A DNA stretch of 34,280 bases from an uncultured Gilliamella sp. (GTDB taxonomy: Bacteria > Pseudomonadota > Gammaproteobacteria > Enterobacterales > Orbaceae). The stretch covers positions 1 to 34,280 of the forward strand of contig CAMLAI010000010.1 in NCBI GenBank assembly GCA_946477995.1, given 5' to 3'. Position numbers and translations under genes: made by a program. The notes under the pieces are model-generated. The model was not told the DNA's origin, ran no database searches, and was given only the letters and a program-made list of their open reading frames with translations. Below are positions 8,180-17,212 of the stretch, piece after piece. Position 1 is the stretch's first letter, and each line of letters begins with the position of its first letter.

Positions 8180-10222
8180 ATGAATAGTGAATTATCTACA
8201 AATTCTGGTGATATTTTTCAACTAAAGTCGGTCTTGTCAGAGGCCGCAAAAAAATTATCTTTACCTGTTGGTCAATGGGAATGGCAGGAGCAGATTGAAA
8301 AACTAGAGCAGACTGCTAACCGAGAAATGTTGTTTGAGTTGGCACAAAAATATCTTGGTATAGAACTATTTCCTTGTTCCGAAGAACATAATGCTGTCAA
8401 TAAAGGGTTATACGTTGCTTTTGAAGAACAAACAGGATGGTCTCTGCTTACCGTTCATTCTAATAAGATAAAAAATGAAAAAAATGTTAAATTAGATAAA
8501 CTGCCAAAGGAGACTTGGCGTGTCTTGCTAACTGAAAGAAAAAATAAATTAAGTTGGCGTTCATTGTTGGTTATGGGGCAAAAAGAAAATAGGATTATCA
8601 GTCGTCTTTTTTGGACAACTCTGATAATCAATCTCTTTATCATGCTCATTCCATTATATTTAAATGCAATATATGATCGAGTAATACCCGGGCAAGCTGA
8701 CTCTTCACTTTGGACACTATCCTTAGGCGTAATGCTGGCTATTTTAGTTGAGTATTACTTTAGAATGGATAGAATAAAATTGGGGTGTGAATATTCATCT
8801 TTAGTACAATATCGTTTAGAGCCTAAAATTATTTCTGAACTTATTCAAGTTATGCCTAGCTTTAAAACTCAATGGGGACGCAAAGTAATTGAGGCAATGA
8901 ACAACTGGAATGTGTTTAGAATGCAGTTTTTAACGTTCTTTTCAAGCACAGTATTAGATCTGGTTTTCAGTCTGCTTTATTTTATTGTTATTGCGATTGT
9001 TGCGGGTTGGTTAATAGTTGTTCCTATTTTTATTTTTATATGTGCAATCGTTCGTATTACGCTTTTTTATTTTGAAAATAAATCTATTCCAACGATAAAT
9101 GCTCAAGTCCCTTTTTCACCGACAACTCTTGAATATTATCAGTCTTCGGTTTCTTATAAAGAAGCGACTTATACCTTTCTAGCCGGTAATGAAAAAGCGC
9201 AGCAAAATGAACAAAAACGCTATATTATTCATAACCGCTGTAGTTCTTTTTTAATGGGTTTAACTAGTTTACAAACTGTGCTTGCCGTGATTGTCGCTTT
9301 TTACCTAATACAGACAGGTCATATGTCGCCAGCAGGTTTATTTGCGACAATTATTATTGGTGGTCGTTTGAGTCAACCGTTTTTCTCGTTAATGCATATG
9401 TTACCTAATCTTGAGCGTATGACTAACTCCATGAAACAGATTAATGCGCTTCTTGATAAAGAACCAAATGAAAACGGATTATTAAGTGGCTTCAACGGCC
9501 CTAAAAATGGTTGGGGGGCATCTAAAGTTAGTTTCAAATATCACCCTTCCTTACCTTGTTTAGACGATATCAGTTTGCAAATCAAGTCAGGTGAACGAAT
9601 AGCGATAGTTGGTGGGCCAGGATCAGGGAAAAGTACTTTATTAAAATTATTATTAGGTATTTTAGAAGCAGATGAAGGCAACATAACATGGAATGGTTTT
9701 ATGTTAACTAAATCTATTGCGGATTCATTACGAAGTGAAACTCATTATCTATGGCAATATAGTGGTATTATCGGCGAAACAGTATACGAATATCTTACAT
9801 TAAATAATAAACCTGACCAAATTTCGCATGATCGCGCTTTAGAAGTATTAAAACAAGTGAATTTGCAAAATTTGTTACCTTTTTTAAATAATGGACTTGA
9901 TACTTACTGGCGCCAATTGCCTGTTCCGTTAACGATTTTACAACGTCAAAAGTTAGCTTTAGCTCGATTTATTTTATCTCCGCATAGCATATCATTTTTA
10001 GATAATCCTAGCGCCGAGTTAGATCCGAATACTGAGCAGTTATTGTTAGCACAACTTGATTTACGTGCAAAACAAGGACAAACAATGGTTATTGCAACAG
10101 ACAGAACTAATCTTTTGAGCTTTGTTGATCGAGTTATTATGCTTAATGGTGGCAATATTGTTTTTGACGGAAATAAGCAAGATTTCCAACAATATTTGCA
10201 AAAGACAGCTCAAGATAAATAA
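8180..10222 (+). CDS. Type I secretion ABC exporter (HlyB/LapB type) with degenerate nucleotide-binding domain
   Basis: 680 aa. Residues 1-140 form a soluble domain in the place of the C39-peptidase-like domain, with no catalytic Cys/His pair recognised. Membrane segments lie at about 143-165, 173-193, 250-300 and 358-405, including the family motif YDRVIP. The nucleotide-binding domain has an intact Walker A (GGPGSGKST, 478-486) and a Q-loop Gln (Q526). However, the LSGGQ signature reads LTILQ (584-588), the catalytic Glu after the Walker B Asp is Asn (D608-N609), and the switch His is Asp (ATDRT, D641). In ABC proteins generally these losses abolish or strongly reduce hydrolysis at that site. 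Inference: it is one half of a heterodimer with a canonical ABC subunit outside the window, or has another role. It closes the RTX operon and is followed by a strong terminator. Confidence 0.9.
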   Translation: MNSELSTNSGDIFQLKSVLSEAAKKLSLPVGQWEWQEQIEKLEQTANREMLFELAQKYLGIELFPCSEEHNAVNKGLYVAFEEQTGWSLLTVHSNKIKNEKNVKLDKLPKETWRVLLTERKNKLSWRSLLVMGQKENRIISRLFWTTLIINLFIMLIPLYLNAIYDRVIPGQADSSLWTLSLGVMLAILVEYYFRMDRIKLGCEYSSLVQYRLEPKIISELIQVMPSFKTQWGRKVIEAMNNWNVFRMQFLTFFSSTVLDLVFSLLYFIVIAIVAGWLIVVPIFIFICAIVRITLFYFENKSIPTINAQVPFSPTTLEYYQSSVSYKEATYTFLAGNEKAQQNEQKRYIIHNRCSSFLMGLTSLQTVLAVIVAFYLIQTGHMSPAGLFATIIIGGRLSQPFFSLMHMLPNLERMTNSMKQINALLDKEPNENGLLSGFNGPKNGWGASKVSFKYHPSLPCLDDISLQIKSGERIAIVGGPGSGKSTLLKLLLGILEADEGNITWNGFMLTKSIADSLRSETHYLWQYSGIIGETVYEYLTLNNKPDQISHDRALEVLKQVNLQNLLPFLNNGLDTYWRQLPVPLTILQRQKLALARFILSPHSISFLDNPSAELDPNTEQLLLAQLDLRAKQGQTMVIATDRTNLLSFVDRVIMLNGGNIVFDGNKQDFQQYLQKTAQDK

Positions 10223-10262
10223 ATTTGATTGATTACTGATAATCAATTCATTTTTCAATGAT

Positions 10263-10291
10263 AAAAAAGGATTTGATAAGAATCCTTTTTT
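10263..10291 (+). terminator. Rho-independent terminator of the secretion operon
   Basis: A perfect 11 bp stem (AAAAAAGGATT at 10263-10273 pairing with AATCCTTTTTT at 10281-10291, 7-base loop) lies 40 bp after the ABC exporter stop. The descending arm ends in a T-run, so the + strand transcript gets a U-tract. Confidence 0.85.
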
Positions 10292-10560
10292 ATTTGTTGT
10301 TTCCCTTCTATATTAAAATTATTGTCAGTAATACTGAATGATTAAAAATTCTCAAATTTAAACTTTTAACATTGGTTTAATCGATTTTAAAATTATAAAA
10401 TAGGGTGATTTTTTAAAAGGCTTACTTAACTATGCTTTGTTAGATTATTCTCATTGTCTAAATTAAAAATGACTAAAATGATTTGGATTAGTCAATAAAC
10501 ACCAGAATAGATTACAATAGCAAATTTAATATAAAAGCATAATTCAATGGTGAATAAACA
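10292..10560. other. Non-coding spacer between the secretion operon and lpxK
   Basis: No open frame with coding character was seen. The spacer should hold the lpxK operon promoter; TATAAA at 10394-10399 with TTGGTT at 10373-10378 is a weak candidate with a short 15 bp spacing. A dyad, TGACTAA (10470-10476) and TTAGTCA (10488-10494) separated by 11 bp, lies about 66 bp before lpxK and could be an operator. No insertion-sequence ends were recognised at this junction. Confidence 0.4.
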
Positions 10561-11568
10561 ATGATTGAAAAATTATGGTATGGTAAAACACATTTTTATT
10601 GGTTACTAATGCCATTATCATGGTTGTATGGATTAATAACATTGGTTAGACGCCAACTCTACAAAGCAGGAATATTAAAATCTTGGAAATCACCTGTACC
10701 TATCATCGTAATTGGAAACTTATCGGTAGGTGGGAATGGAAAAACTCCACTGGTAATAGGATTAATTGAAGCTTTAAAGACTAAAGGTTTAAAAATCGGT
10801 GTTGTTTCACGTGGATATGGTGGAAAAGCAGAAAGTTATCCGCTTATTTTAGATGAACAAACAACCACCGCACAAGCTGGGGATGAACCAGTATTAATTT
10901 ATCAAAGAACACATGTGCCAGTTGCCGTTTCTCCCAATCGAAGTCAAGCGGTACAAGCTTTATTAGATAACTATCAATTAGATGCAATTTTAACTGATGA
11001 TGGCTTACAACATTATGCATTAAAGCGAGATATTGAAATTGTGGTTGTTGACGGTAAACGCTTATTTGGTAACGGTTGGTGGATACCAGCAGGACCAATG
11101 AGGGAGCGACAAAGTCGATTAAAATCTGTTGATATTATTATTATTAATGGCGAAACTAAAAGTCATTTAGCTGAAAAATTCCCCGAAAAAACTTATACAA
11201 TGCAACTAAAACCGCAATATGCAGTAAATTTATTAACAAAAGAAAAAATAGAATTGCATTCATTAAAAAATATCTGTGCTATGGCCGGTATTGGTGATCC
11301 CAACCGTTTTTTTACAATGCTAAATACACTCAATGCTGATGTGATCAAAACAGTATCATTTGCGGATCATCAAAATTATACTTTGCCATTGTTAACGAAT
11401 ATTGCTACACAAGATCAAACCCTTTTAATGACAGAAAAAGATGCGGTAAAATGTTTCCAATTTACATTACCAAATTGGTGGTATTTACCCATAGAGGCAA
11501 TATTGCCTAATCAGGTAACTAATCAAATCTGCTCATTGTTAGAAGAAATAAAATCTAAAAGAGAATAA
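10561..11568 (+). CDS. lpxK: Tetraacyldisaccharide 4'-kinase (lipid A kinase)
   Basis: 335 aa, normal family length. LpxK phosphorylates the 4' position of the tetraacyldisaccharide 1-phosphate in lipid A synthesis, on the cytoplasmic face of the inner membrane. Seen: a hydrophobic N-terminal segment (about 12-30, FYWLLMPLSWLYGLI) for membrane attachment, the P-loop GNLSVGGNGKT (52-62), the conserved VSRGYGGK, a DDGLQH motif, and GNGWWIPAGPMRE. It heads a tight operon with ycaR and kdsB, as in enterobacteria, but the msbA flippase gene that usually precedes lpxK is absent and the RTX secretion locus is there instead. The start has only a weak ribosome binding site; the upstream ATG at 10547 is out of frame. 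Confidence 0.96.
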   Translation: MIEKLWYGKTHFYWLLMPLSWLYGLITLVRRQLYKAGILKSWKSPVPIIVIGNLSVGGNGKTPLVIGLIEALKTKGLKIGVVSRGYGGKAESYPLILDEQTTTAQAGDEPVLIYQRTHVPVAVSPNRSQAVQALLDNYQLDAILTDDGLQHYALKRDIEIVVVDGKRLFGNGWWIPAGPMRERQSRLKSVDIIIINGETKSHLAEKFPEKTYTMQLKPQYAVNLLTKEKIELHSLKNICAMAGIGDPNRFFTMLNTLNADVIKTVSFADHQNYTLPLLTNIATQDQTLLMTEKDAVKCFQFTLPNWWYLPIEAILPNQVTNQICSLLEEIKSKRE

Positions 11569-11571
11569 AAA

Positions 11572-11757
11572 ATGAAAGAAATCCTCCTTAAGGCGCTAGC
11601 TTGCCCTAAATGTCATGGTGAACTTCAATATGATACTGAACAAAATAGTCTAATATGTCCAAAGGATAAACTTGTTTATTTAATCAAAGATAATATTCCT
11701 GTGTTACTGGAAAACGAAGCCAATACACTGAATTCTTCGATTTCAGTTCACGAATAG
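11572..11757 (+). CDS. ycaR: UPF0434/Trm112-like small zinc-ribbon-type protein YcaR
   Basis: 61 aa. It has the family pattern ACPKCHG (CxxC) followed by a further Cys in LICPKDK, then IKDNIPVLLENEA, which matches the UPF0434 family (E. coli YcaR). The fold resembles Trm112, a small metal-binding activator of methyltransferases, but the bacterial function is not settled. It lies 3 bp after lpxK and 16 bp before kdsB, so it is co-transcribed with LPS genes, as in E. coli. Confidence 0.92.
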   Translation: MKEILLKALACPKCHGELQYDTEQNSLICPKDKLVYLIKDNIPVLLENEANTLNSSISVHE

Positions 11758-11773
11758 GTAAAAGGTTTTAATT

Positions 11774-12538
11774 ATGAATTTTTCGGTTATTATTCCTGCG
11801 AGATATGCTTCAAGTCGTTTACCGGCTAAACCGCTTGCTGATATTCATGGTAAACCTATGATTGTGCGAGTGATGGAGCAAGCCAAAAAGTCTTCAGCAA
11901 ATCGGGTAATTATTGCAACTGATCATCAACAAGTATTCGATGTGGTGAAATCTTATGGCGGTGAAGTAATTCTGACTAGCAATAAACATAATTCGGGTAC
12001 AGAACGATTAGCAGAAGTCATCAATGCCTATCAATTTTCCGATGATGAAATTATTGTAAACGTACAAGGTGACGAGCCGCTAGTTCCACCAATCATCATT
12101 GATCAAGTTGCTGAAAACTTAGTACAGTATAAAACAGGAATGGCAACATTAGCTGTTCCAATTGATTCAGCAACAGAAGCATTTAATCCTGGTGCAGTGA
12201 AAGTTGTGACTGATAAAGATGGGTATGCACTCTACTTTTCTCGAGCAACCATTCCTTGGGAAAGGGATCGCTTTGCGAAATCTGAAGATCTTTTCAAACC
12301 AACAAGTATTGGTGATTTTTATCTTCGACATATCGGGATTTATGCCTATCGAGCTGGTTTCATTCGTCAATATATCAATTGGGCACCTTCTACACTTGAG
12401 CAGATTGAAATGTTAGAACAGTTACGTGTACTTTGGTATGGTGAAAAAATTCATGTGGCAGTTGCTAAACAGGCCCCTGCTATAGGGGTTGATACACAAG
12501 AAGACTTAGAAAAAGTCAGAAAGTTATTTAAGGATTAA
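11774..12538 (+). CDS. kdsB: 3-deoxy-manno-octulosonate cytidylyltransferase (CMP-Kdo synthetase)
   Basis: 254 aa. KdsB activates Kdo with CTP to CMP-Kdo, the donor for the inner core of LPS, in the cytoplasm. Seen: the N-terminal nucleotide-binding signature [15 protein letters not shown] with HGKPMI (residues about 6-29), the [10 protein letters not shown] motif around residue 97, and the C-terminal [13 protein letters not shown] ribosome binding site (AAAGG) precedes the ATG. It sits in the lpxK-ycaR-kdsB operon; lipid A kinase and Kdo activation act in sequence in the same pathway. Confidence 0.97.
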   Translation: MNFSVIIPARYASSRLPAKPLADIHGKPMIVRVMEQAKKSSANRVIIATDHQQVFDVVKSYGGEVILTSNKHNSGTERLAEVINAYQFSDDEIIVNVQGDEPLVPPIIIDQVAENLVQYKTGMATLAVPIDSATEAFNPGAVKVVTDKDGYALYFSRATIPWERDRFAKSEDLFKPTSIGDFYLRHIGIYAYRAGFIRQYINWAPSTLEQIEMLEQLRVLWYGEKIHVAVAKQAPAIGVDTQEDLEKVRKLFKD

Positions 12539-12541
12539 ATT

Positions 12542-13234
12542 ATGGCACAATTTTCTGGTTTTACCCAAACAGGACTTAATTTTTTACAAGATGTATGGAT
12601 TAATAATAGTAGAGCATGGTTTGACGAGCATCGATCAATCTATGATAATGAATTAATCAAACCATTCAGGCTGTTAGTAGAACAGTTAACTCCCAACATG
12701 CTGGAAATTGATGAATGGTTTGAAACAAAACCAGCTATTGGTAAAACGATATCTCGCATACATCGTGACACACGTTTTTCGAAAGATAAATCGTTATATC
12801 GTAGTCGTTTATGGTTGACATTTAAACGACCAAACCGAGATTGGAAAGAAGCGCCAGCTTATTTTTTTGAAATAGCACCAGATTGCTATCGTTATGGACT
12901 TGGCTATTATTGTGCATCAAAGCAGACAATGGATATTTTTCGTGAAGAAATTCTTAATGATAGTGCAAAATTTTTAGACATGATTCGTTGTGTTAAAAAA
13001 CCATTTGAACTTGTTGGTGAAAGTTATAAACGCCCACTAATTAAAGATCAAGATCCAAAAATAGCAACATGGTATAATCGAAAAAGTTTAGCAGCAATGG
13101 TTACAAACTCCAATATTGAAGATTTGCTAAACGGCGATCTACCTAACAAATTATCAAAGGGTTTTAAACAACTATTACCGCTTTATGATTATTTAATGCG
13201 GGTGGAAATGATAAAAAATATTCCCAATTTATGA
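12542..13234 (+). CDS. DUF2461 family protein
   Basis: 230 aa. The N-terminus (LNFLQDVWINNSRAWFDEHR) and the IGKTISRIHRDTRFSKDK and YRSRLWLTF segments match the DUF2461/TIGR02453 family, whose biochemical function is not established. No signal peptide or membrane segment is visible, so it is probably cytoplasmic. It begins 3 bp after kdsB, with its ribosome binding site (AAGGAT) inside the end of kdsB, so translation is probably coupled. Co-transcription with LPS genes does not by itself show an envelope role. Confidence 0.85.
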   Translation: MAQFSGFTQTGLNFLQDVWINNSRAWFDEHRSIYDNELIKPFRLLVEQLTPNMLEIDEWFETKPAIGKTISRIHRDTRFSKDKSLYRSRLWLTFKRPNRDWKEAPAYFFEIAPDCYRYGLGYYCASKQTMDIFREEILNDSAKFLDMIRCVKKPFELVGESYKRPLIKDQDPKIATWYNRKSLAAMVTNSNIEDLLNGDLPNKLSKGFKQLLPLYDYLMRVEMIKNIPNL

Positions 13235-13315
13235 TTTAACACTGTGATTAAATGAGCTAGCCTAAGTAAACGACATTATTATTAATAAACAACTTTTTCA
13301 AAATGATTTAGTTTA

Positions 13316-13978
13316 CTAAATATTGGGAAAGCTCATGATTAATTCTTTTACACCATTGATAATAAATTGAGTACCAACACAAACTAATAAGAACCCCATA
13401 ATTCTTGAAGTCGCTTCAATTCCACTTTTTCCCATAAAACGCATAATACTGCCTGCACTTCGCATACAAAACCAAAGGATAATACACAATAAAAGCGGAA
13501 CTAAGATTGAAGAAGTATAAACAACCCAACTTGAAATATCATAACCTCCACTTTTTACTGTTGAAGCCATACTGATAATCATTGCAATCGTTCCAGGGCC
13601 TGCCGTACTTGGCATGGCTAGTGGTACAAAAGCAATATTATTCGATATTTCTTTCATTTTAGCATCGGCTTCTAACGTTCGATGAGAAGGTTGCTGAGGA
13701 AACAGCATTCTAAATCCAATAATACCAACAATCATACCACCAGCAATACGCAAACCAGGAATGGAAATACCAAACGTGCTCATCACTAGCTGTCCACCAT
13801 AAAAAGAAACAACCATAATGATAAAAACGTAAATACAAGTCATCTTAGATTGGTAATTACGCTCTTCATTAGTCATATCACCCGACAAACCTAATAAAAG
13901 TACGACAGTAGTTAACGGATTAGTTAAAGGAATAAATAATATTAAACCAAAGCCAACAGTTTGTATCAGTTCAAACAT
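13316..13978 (-). CDS. marC: MarC family inner-membrane protein
   Basis: 220 aa, matching the MarC/UPF0056 family in length. Seen: the N-terminal membrane segment ending in [11 protein letters not shown], then [14 protein letters not shown], and the conserved [13 protein letters not shown] and GFRMLFPQQ, with about six hydrophobic segments overall. The sequence is close to E. coli MarC. The earlier link to multiple antibiotic resistance was not supported for MarC itself and the transported molecule is unknown. It is convergent with the DUF2461 gene (81 bp apart). Its stop overlaps a small dyad (TTTAGT-TT-ACTAAA, 13307-13320) too short to call a terminator. Confidence 0.9.
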   Translation of the reverse strand: MFELIQTVGFGLILFIPLTNPLTTVVLLLGLSGDMTNEERNYQSKMTCIYVFIIMVVSFYGGQLVMSTFGISIPGLRIAGGMIVGIIGFRMLFPQQPSHRTLEADAKMKEISNNIAFVPLAMPSTAGPGTIAMIISMASTVKSGGYDISSWVVYTSSILVPLLLCIILWFCMRSAGSIMRFMGKSGIEATSRIMGFLLVCVGTQFIINGVKELIMSFPNI

Positions 13979-14043
13979 AACACTATAAAATGAATAAAAT
14001 TGGTAGGTTATAAGTATAATTGAAATTAAAAAGATAAGAAATA

Positions 14044-14063
14044 TGGGCGCTAAATTACGCCCA
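14044..14063 (-). terminator. Probable ssb terminator
   Basis: A 6 bp GC-rich stem (TGGGCG at 14044-14049 with CGCCCA at 14058-14063, 8-base loop) lies 23 bp past the ssb stop. Read on the - strand it is followed by a T-rich stretch (ATATTTCTTATCTTTTTAA). Confidence 0.65.
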
Positions 14064-14086
14064 ATATTTTAAATGGGAAGGAAAAA

Positions 14087-14605
14087 TTAAAAAGGAATAT
14101 CGTCATCAAAATCCATTGGTGGTTCAGGAGCTTTAGGTTGAGCAGCAGGTGCGGCTTGTGGTGCTGGGCGAGCCGCAGCGACAGGCGCAGTTGAAATATT
14201 ATTAGCACTTTGACCCCAATTTTGTGAATTATCATCAAAGTTATCATTGCCATTTCGTGAACTTAAAATTTGTAATGTGCCACCGATTGGATTAACAACA
14301 ACTTCTGTCGTATAGCGGTCGTTACCTGTTTGATCTTGCCATTTACGAGTTTGTAATTGACCTTCTAAATAAACTTGCGTGCCTTTCTTAATATATTCAC
14401 CAGCAATTTCAGCTAATTTACCGAAAACAACCACACGATGCCATTCAGTACGATCGCGGTTTTCACCTGTTTGTTTATCTTTCCATGATTCCGAAGTTGC
14501 TACGCTAAAATTTGCAACAGCGCTTCCGTTTGGCATATAGCGAACTTCTGGATCCTGACCTAAATTACCCACCAAAATGACTTTATTTATTCCTCGGTTT
14601 GCCAT
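14087..14605 (-). CDS. ssb: Single-stranded DNA-binding protein SSB
   Basis: 172 aa. SSB binds single-stranded DNA as a tetramer and recruits repair and replication proteins. Seen: the N-terminal OB-fold (about 1-112) starting [19 protein letters not shown], with the [13 protein letters not shown] and [15 protein letters not shown] motifs; a Pro/Ala/Gln-rich disordered linker (about 120-160); and the acidic interaction tip [10 protein letters not shown] at the C-terminus. A good ribosome binding site (AGGAG) precedes the ATG. Its usual divergent neighbour uvrA is not here; corA is divergent instead. No LexA-type box was found in the 212 bp upstream spacer. Confidence 0.98.
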   Translation of the reverse strand: MANRGINKVILVGNLGQDPEVRYMPNGSAVANFSVATSESWKDKQTGENRDRTEWHRVVVFGKLAEIAGEYIKKGTQVYLEGQLQTRKWQDQTGNDRYTTEVVVNPIGGTLQILSSRNGNDNFDDNSQNWGQSANNISTAPVAAARPAPQAAPAAQPKAPEPPMDFDDDIPF

Positions 14606-14759
14606 TATAAACTCCTAAAAATTGCTTAAATATTTAATTTGCGTATTGTAACATGAGACAACAGTAACATCACCGTTTTTAATTTAATTCTGGAATATTA
14701 CTTCTATTTTTAACATTACAAAAATAACTTTAGACATAGGAATTTAAAGATATTACGAG

Positions 14760-14765
14760 TATAAT
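14760..14765 (+). promoter_or_regulatory. Probable -10 hexamer of the corA promoter
   Basis: A perfect TATAAT lies 52 bp upstream of the corA start. The -35 is poor: TAGGAA at the 17 bp spacing, and TAGACA (14731-14736) at a non-standard 23 bp. The corA ribosome binding site that follows lies in a small dyad (TAAGG-GGG-CCTTA, 14806-14818). Confidence 0.5.
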
Positions 14766-14817
14766 GCGCCACATTTGTTAATAGAATGTTCTAGAAACTT
14801 TCCTGTAAGGGGGCCTT

Positions 14818-15759
14818 ATGATTAATGCGTTTGGACTAAAGAACAAACAATTAGTAAAAGTTAATGAAGGCGACATCAATAATGCGGCTTGGATTGACTT
14901 AATTGAACCAGAAGAAGCCGATCGTGATTTTGTTTTAACTTATTTAGGACAAAATTTAGCAACCAGTATTGAGTTAGATGATATCGAGGCCTCTGCTCGT
15001 TTTTTTGAAGATAATGAAGGATTGCATGTTCACTCTTTCTTCTTTTATGAAGATGCTGAAGATCGGGCGGGAAATTCAACCGTTGCTTTTACTGTACACA
15101 ATGGTCGATTATTTACTTTGCGTGAACGGGATCTGCCTGCTTTTCGTTTATATCGTATGCGATCTCGTTATCAAAGCATGGTTGATGGAAATCCTTATGA
15201 AATATTACTGGATTTATTTGAAGTCAAAGTTGAACAACTAGCCGATCAAATCGAAAGTATTTATAGCAAATTAGAAGAATTGAGCCAAGTAATTATGGAT
15301 CGTTCTGCACAAGAGCAATACGACGAAGCAATGACATCGTTAGCTGAACTTGAAGATACGGCTTGGAAAGTAAGATTGTGCTTAATGGATAGCCAACGTG
15401 CGGTTAACTACCTTGTTCGCCGAGCAAAAATGCCGGCAGATCAACTTGAGCAAGCTCGTGAAGTTATTCGCGATGTTGAATCATTGGTACCACATAATGA
15501 ATCATTATTTCAAAAAGTTAATTTTTTAATGCAAGCAGCAACAAGCTTTATCAACATTGAACAAAGTCGAATTATCAAAATTTTCTCAGTGGTATCTGTT
15601 GTATTCTTACCGCCAACTGTGGTTGCATCTGCATATGGTATGAACTTTGAAAATATGCCAGAACTGAAATGGGAATATGGTTATCCATTTTCATTATTAC
15701 TCATGTTATTGGCTGGTGTAGCACCCTATATTTATTTTAAACTTAAAAAATGGTTATAA
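14818..15759 (+). CDS. corA: Magnesium/cobalt transporter CorA
   Basis: 313 aa (E. coli CorA is 316). CorA is a pentameric inner-membrane channel for Mg2+ that also passes Co2+ and Ni2+. Seen: a large cytoplasmic domain (1-250) with long amphipathic helices ([20 protein letters not shown]), then two C-terminal membrane segments, with the selectivity motif Y-G-M-N (GMN at 274-276) at the end of the first and a positively charged end (KLKKWL). The ribosome binding site is strong (AAGGGGG). No Mg2+-sensing leader was recognised; the 5' region after the putative promoter is short. Confidence 0.96.
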   Translation: MINAFGLKNKQLVKVNEGDINNAAWIDLIEPEEADRDFVLTYLGQNLATSIELDDIEASARFFEDNEGLHVHSFFFYEDAEDRAGNSTVAFTVHNGRLFTLRERDLPAFRLYRMRSRYQSMVDGNPYEILLDLFEVKVEQLADQIESIYSKLEELSQVIMDRSAQEQYDEAMTSLAELEDTAWKVRLCLMDSQRAVNYLVRRAKMPADQLEQAREVIRDVESLVPHNESLFQKVNFLMQAATSFINIEQSRIIKIFSVVSVVFLPPTVVASAYGMNFENMPELKWEYGYPFSLLLMLLAGVAPYIYFKLKKWL

Positions 15760-15982
15760 ATACAGAAGTTGATTAGATGTTAACCTGGACTTTTAAGGTT
15801 GTGAATAAAAAAATGCGTTAATTTAAAAAGTTAACAAAGGGAACTGAGTAACTCCACGAATAACTAGGAGACAACGAGGTTGCCTTTTATGTTTTTTAAG
15901 CTTAACTACTAAATACAATAAGTATAGAAAGATATTGATTTTAGATCATTAGTAAAATTAGTTTGTCAAAAAAGGGAGTAAC

Positions 15983-16951
15983 ATGAGTCAGTACGCACTA
16001 GTCACCGACATCGGTGGAACCAATGCCCGTTTTGCATTGTTTAATTTAGTTACAAATGAGCTATCGGCAATCACAAAAATTCTCATTTCAAAAGAAGATA
16101 TATTACTGACATTAATCAAAAATTATCTTCAAGCGCAATCCGTAAAAATTGAGATTGCGTGTATTGCCATCGCTTGTCCAATTGATGATGCTGACACTGT
16201 TACTATGACAAACAACAATTTGTCGTTTTCTCGCCGTGAATTAATCGAAGAACTCAAACTAAAAAAACTTGAGGTCATTAATGATTTTACTGCAGTCTCG
16301 ACATCCATTCCAAGACTGTCACCGCAAGATTTGGTAAAAATTGGAGGGGATGAGCCTAATTTAAATTATCCTATAGCAATTTATGGTGCGGGAACTGGGC
16401 TTGGCGTTTCACATTTGATAAAAGTTAATCAGCATTGGGTAAGTTTGTCCGGTGAAGGGGGGCATACAGAATTACCCATGATAAATGAAGAAGAAGATCG
16501 CATTTTGGTTCAGCTGCGTAAAAAATTTGGACGAGTTTCAGCCGAACGATTTTTATCTGGAAATGGTATTATTAACATTTATCAAGCCATACAGCAAATT
16601 AATCATCAACCATTAACTGAGATCACTCCAGATATCATTGTCAACAAAGCACTAACAAACAGTTGTGATTTATGTTTGCAAACCTTAAATTACTTTTGTA
16701 CATTTATGGGAAGATTTGGCGGTAATTTGGCATTAACGCTAAATACTCAAGGGGGAGTATATATTGCCGGTGGTATTGTTCCTCGTTTTATTGAATTTTT
16801 TAAAGCTTCGCCGTTTAGAGCTGCTTTTGAATATAAAGGGCGAATGTCTACGCTGGTCAAAAAAATTCCTGTATATGTGATTACACATGAAGATCCAGGG
16901 CTATTTGGTGCAGGTGTTTATTTACAAAATAGCCTTCTAAATATTGATTAA
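15983..16951 (+). CDS. glk: Glucokinase
   Basis: 322 aa (E. coli Glk is 321). It phosphorylates glucose to glucose-6-phosphate with ATP in the cytoplasm. Seen: the phosphate-binding motif DIGGTNARFAL near the N-terminus, the GAGTGLGVS motif, GEGGHTELP with the glucose-contacting residues, and a C-terminal GGVYIAGGIVPR adenosine-binding region. A good ribosome binding site (AAGGGAG) precedes the start. It lies 12 bp upstream of ycgL, so the three genes glk-ycgL-ycgN probably form one transcript ending at the terminator at 17632. The 223 bp spacer before it holds no gene. Confidence 0.95.
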   Translation: MSQYALVTDIGGTNARFALFNLVTNELSAITKILISKEDILLTLIKNYLQAQSVKIEIACIAIACPIDDADTVTMTNNNLSFSRRELIEELKLKKLEVINDFTAVSTSIPRLSPQDLVKIGGDEPNLNYPIAIYGAGTGLGVSHLIKVNQHWVSLSGEGGHTELPMINEEEDRILVQLRKKFGRVSAERFLSGNGIINIYQAIQQINHQPLTEITPDIIVNKALTNSCDLCLQTLNYFCTFMGRFGGNLALTLNTQGGVYIAGGIVPRFIEFFKASPFRAAFEYKGRMSTLVKKIPVYVITHEDPGLFGAGVYLQNSLLNID

Positions 16952-16963
16952 AGGTTTTATTTT

Positions 16964-17212
16964 ATGATGTGGTGTTATATTTATCGTAGTCCAAAAAAAG
17001 AAAATTGTTATTTGTATATGAAAAATGAAAATGATTTTTCTGGTATACCTGAAAGAATACTCTCAATTTTTGGTTCTCCGATATTTGTTATGAAAGTATT
17101 ATTAGATGGAAAAAGACGTTTTGTAGTTGGAACATCCGAAGAAATCGAAGAAAAGATTAAAACGGATGGGTTTTTCTTACAAATGTTAAAAGAAGATGAT
17201 TTTAAAGCATGA
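16964..17212 (+). CDS. ycgL: YcgL domain protein
   Basis: 82 aa. It matches the small YcgL family: an N-terminal [14 protein letters not shown] strand-turn-strand, a FSGIPERIL helix, and a C-terminal helix with GFFLQM. Family function is not established. Its stop overlaps the ATG of the next gene by four bases (ATGA), a sign of translational coupling with ycgN, the same pairing as in enterobacteria. Confidence 0.9.
   Translation: MMWCYIYRSPKKENCYLYMKNENDFSGIPERILSIFGSPIFVMKVLLDGKRRFVVGTSEEIEEKIKTDGFFLQMLKEDDFKA

Noticed and set aside
14606..14817. A possible LexA box in the ssb/corA spacer
   Set aside because: CTGTTGTCTCATGTTACAA starts like an SOS box, but the arms have the wrong spacing and no CAG half-site.
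15760..15982. A possible terminator or small RNA between corA and glk
   Set aside because: Only very short stems (4-5 bp) were found, such as CAAC-GAG-GTTG near 15875, followed by a T-rich stretch; too weak to call.
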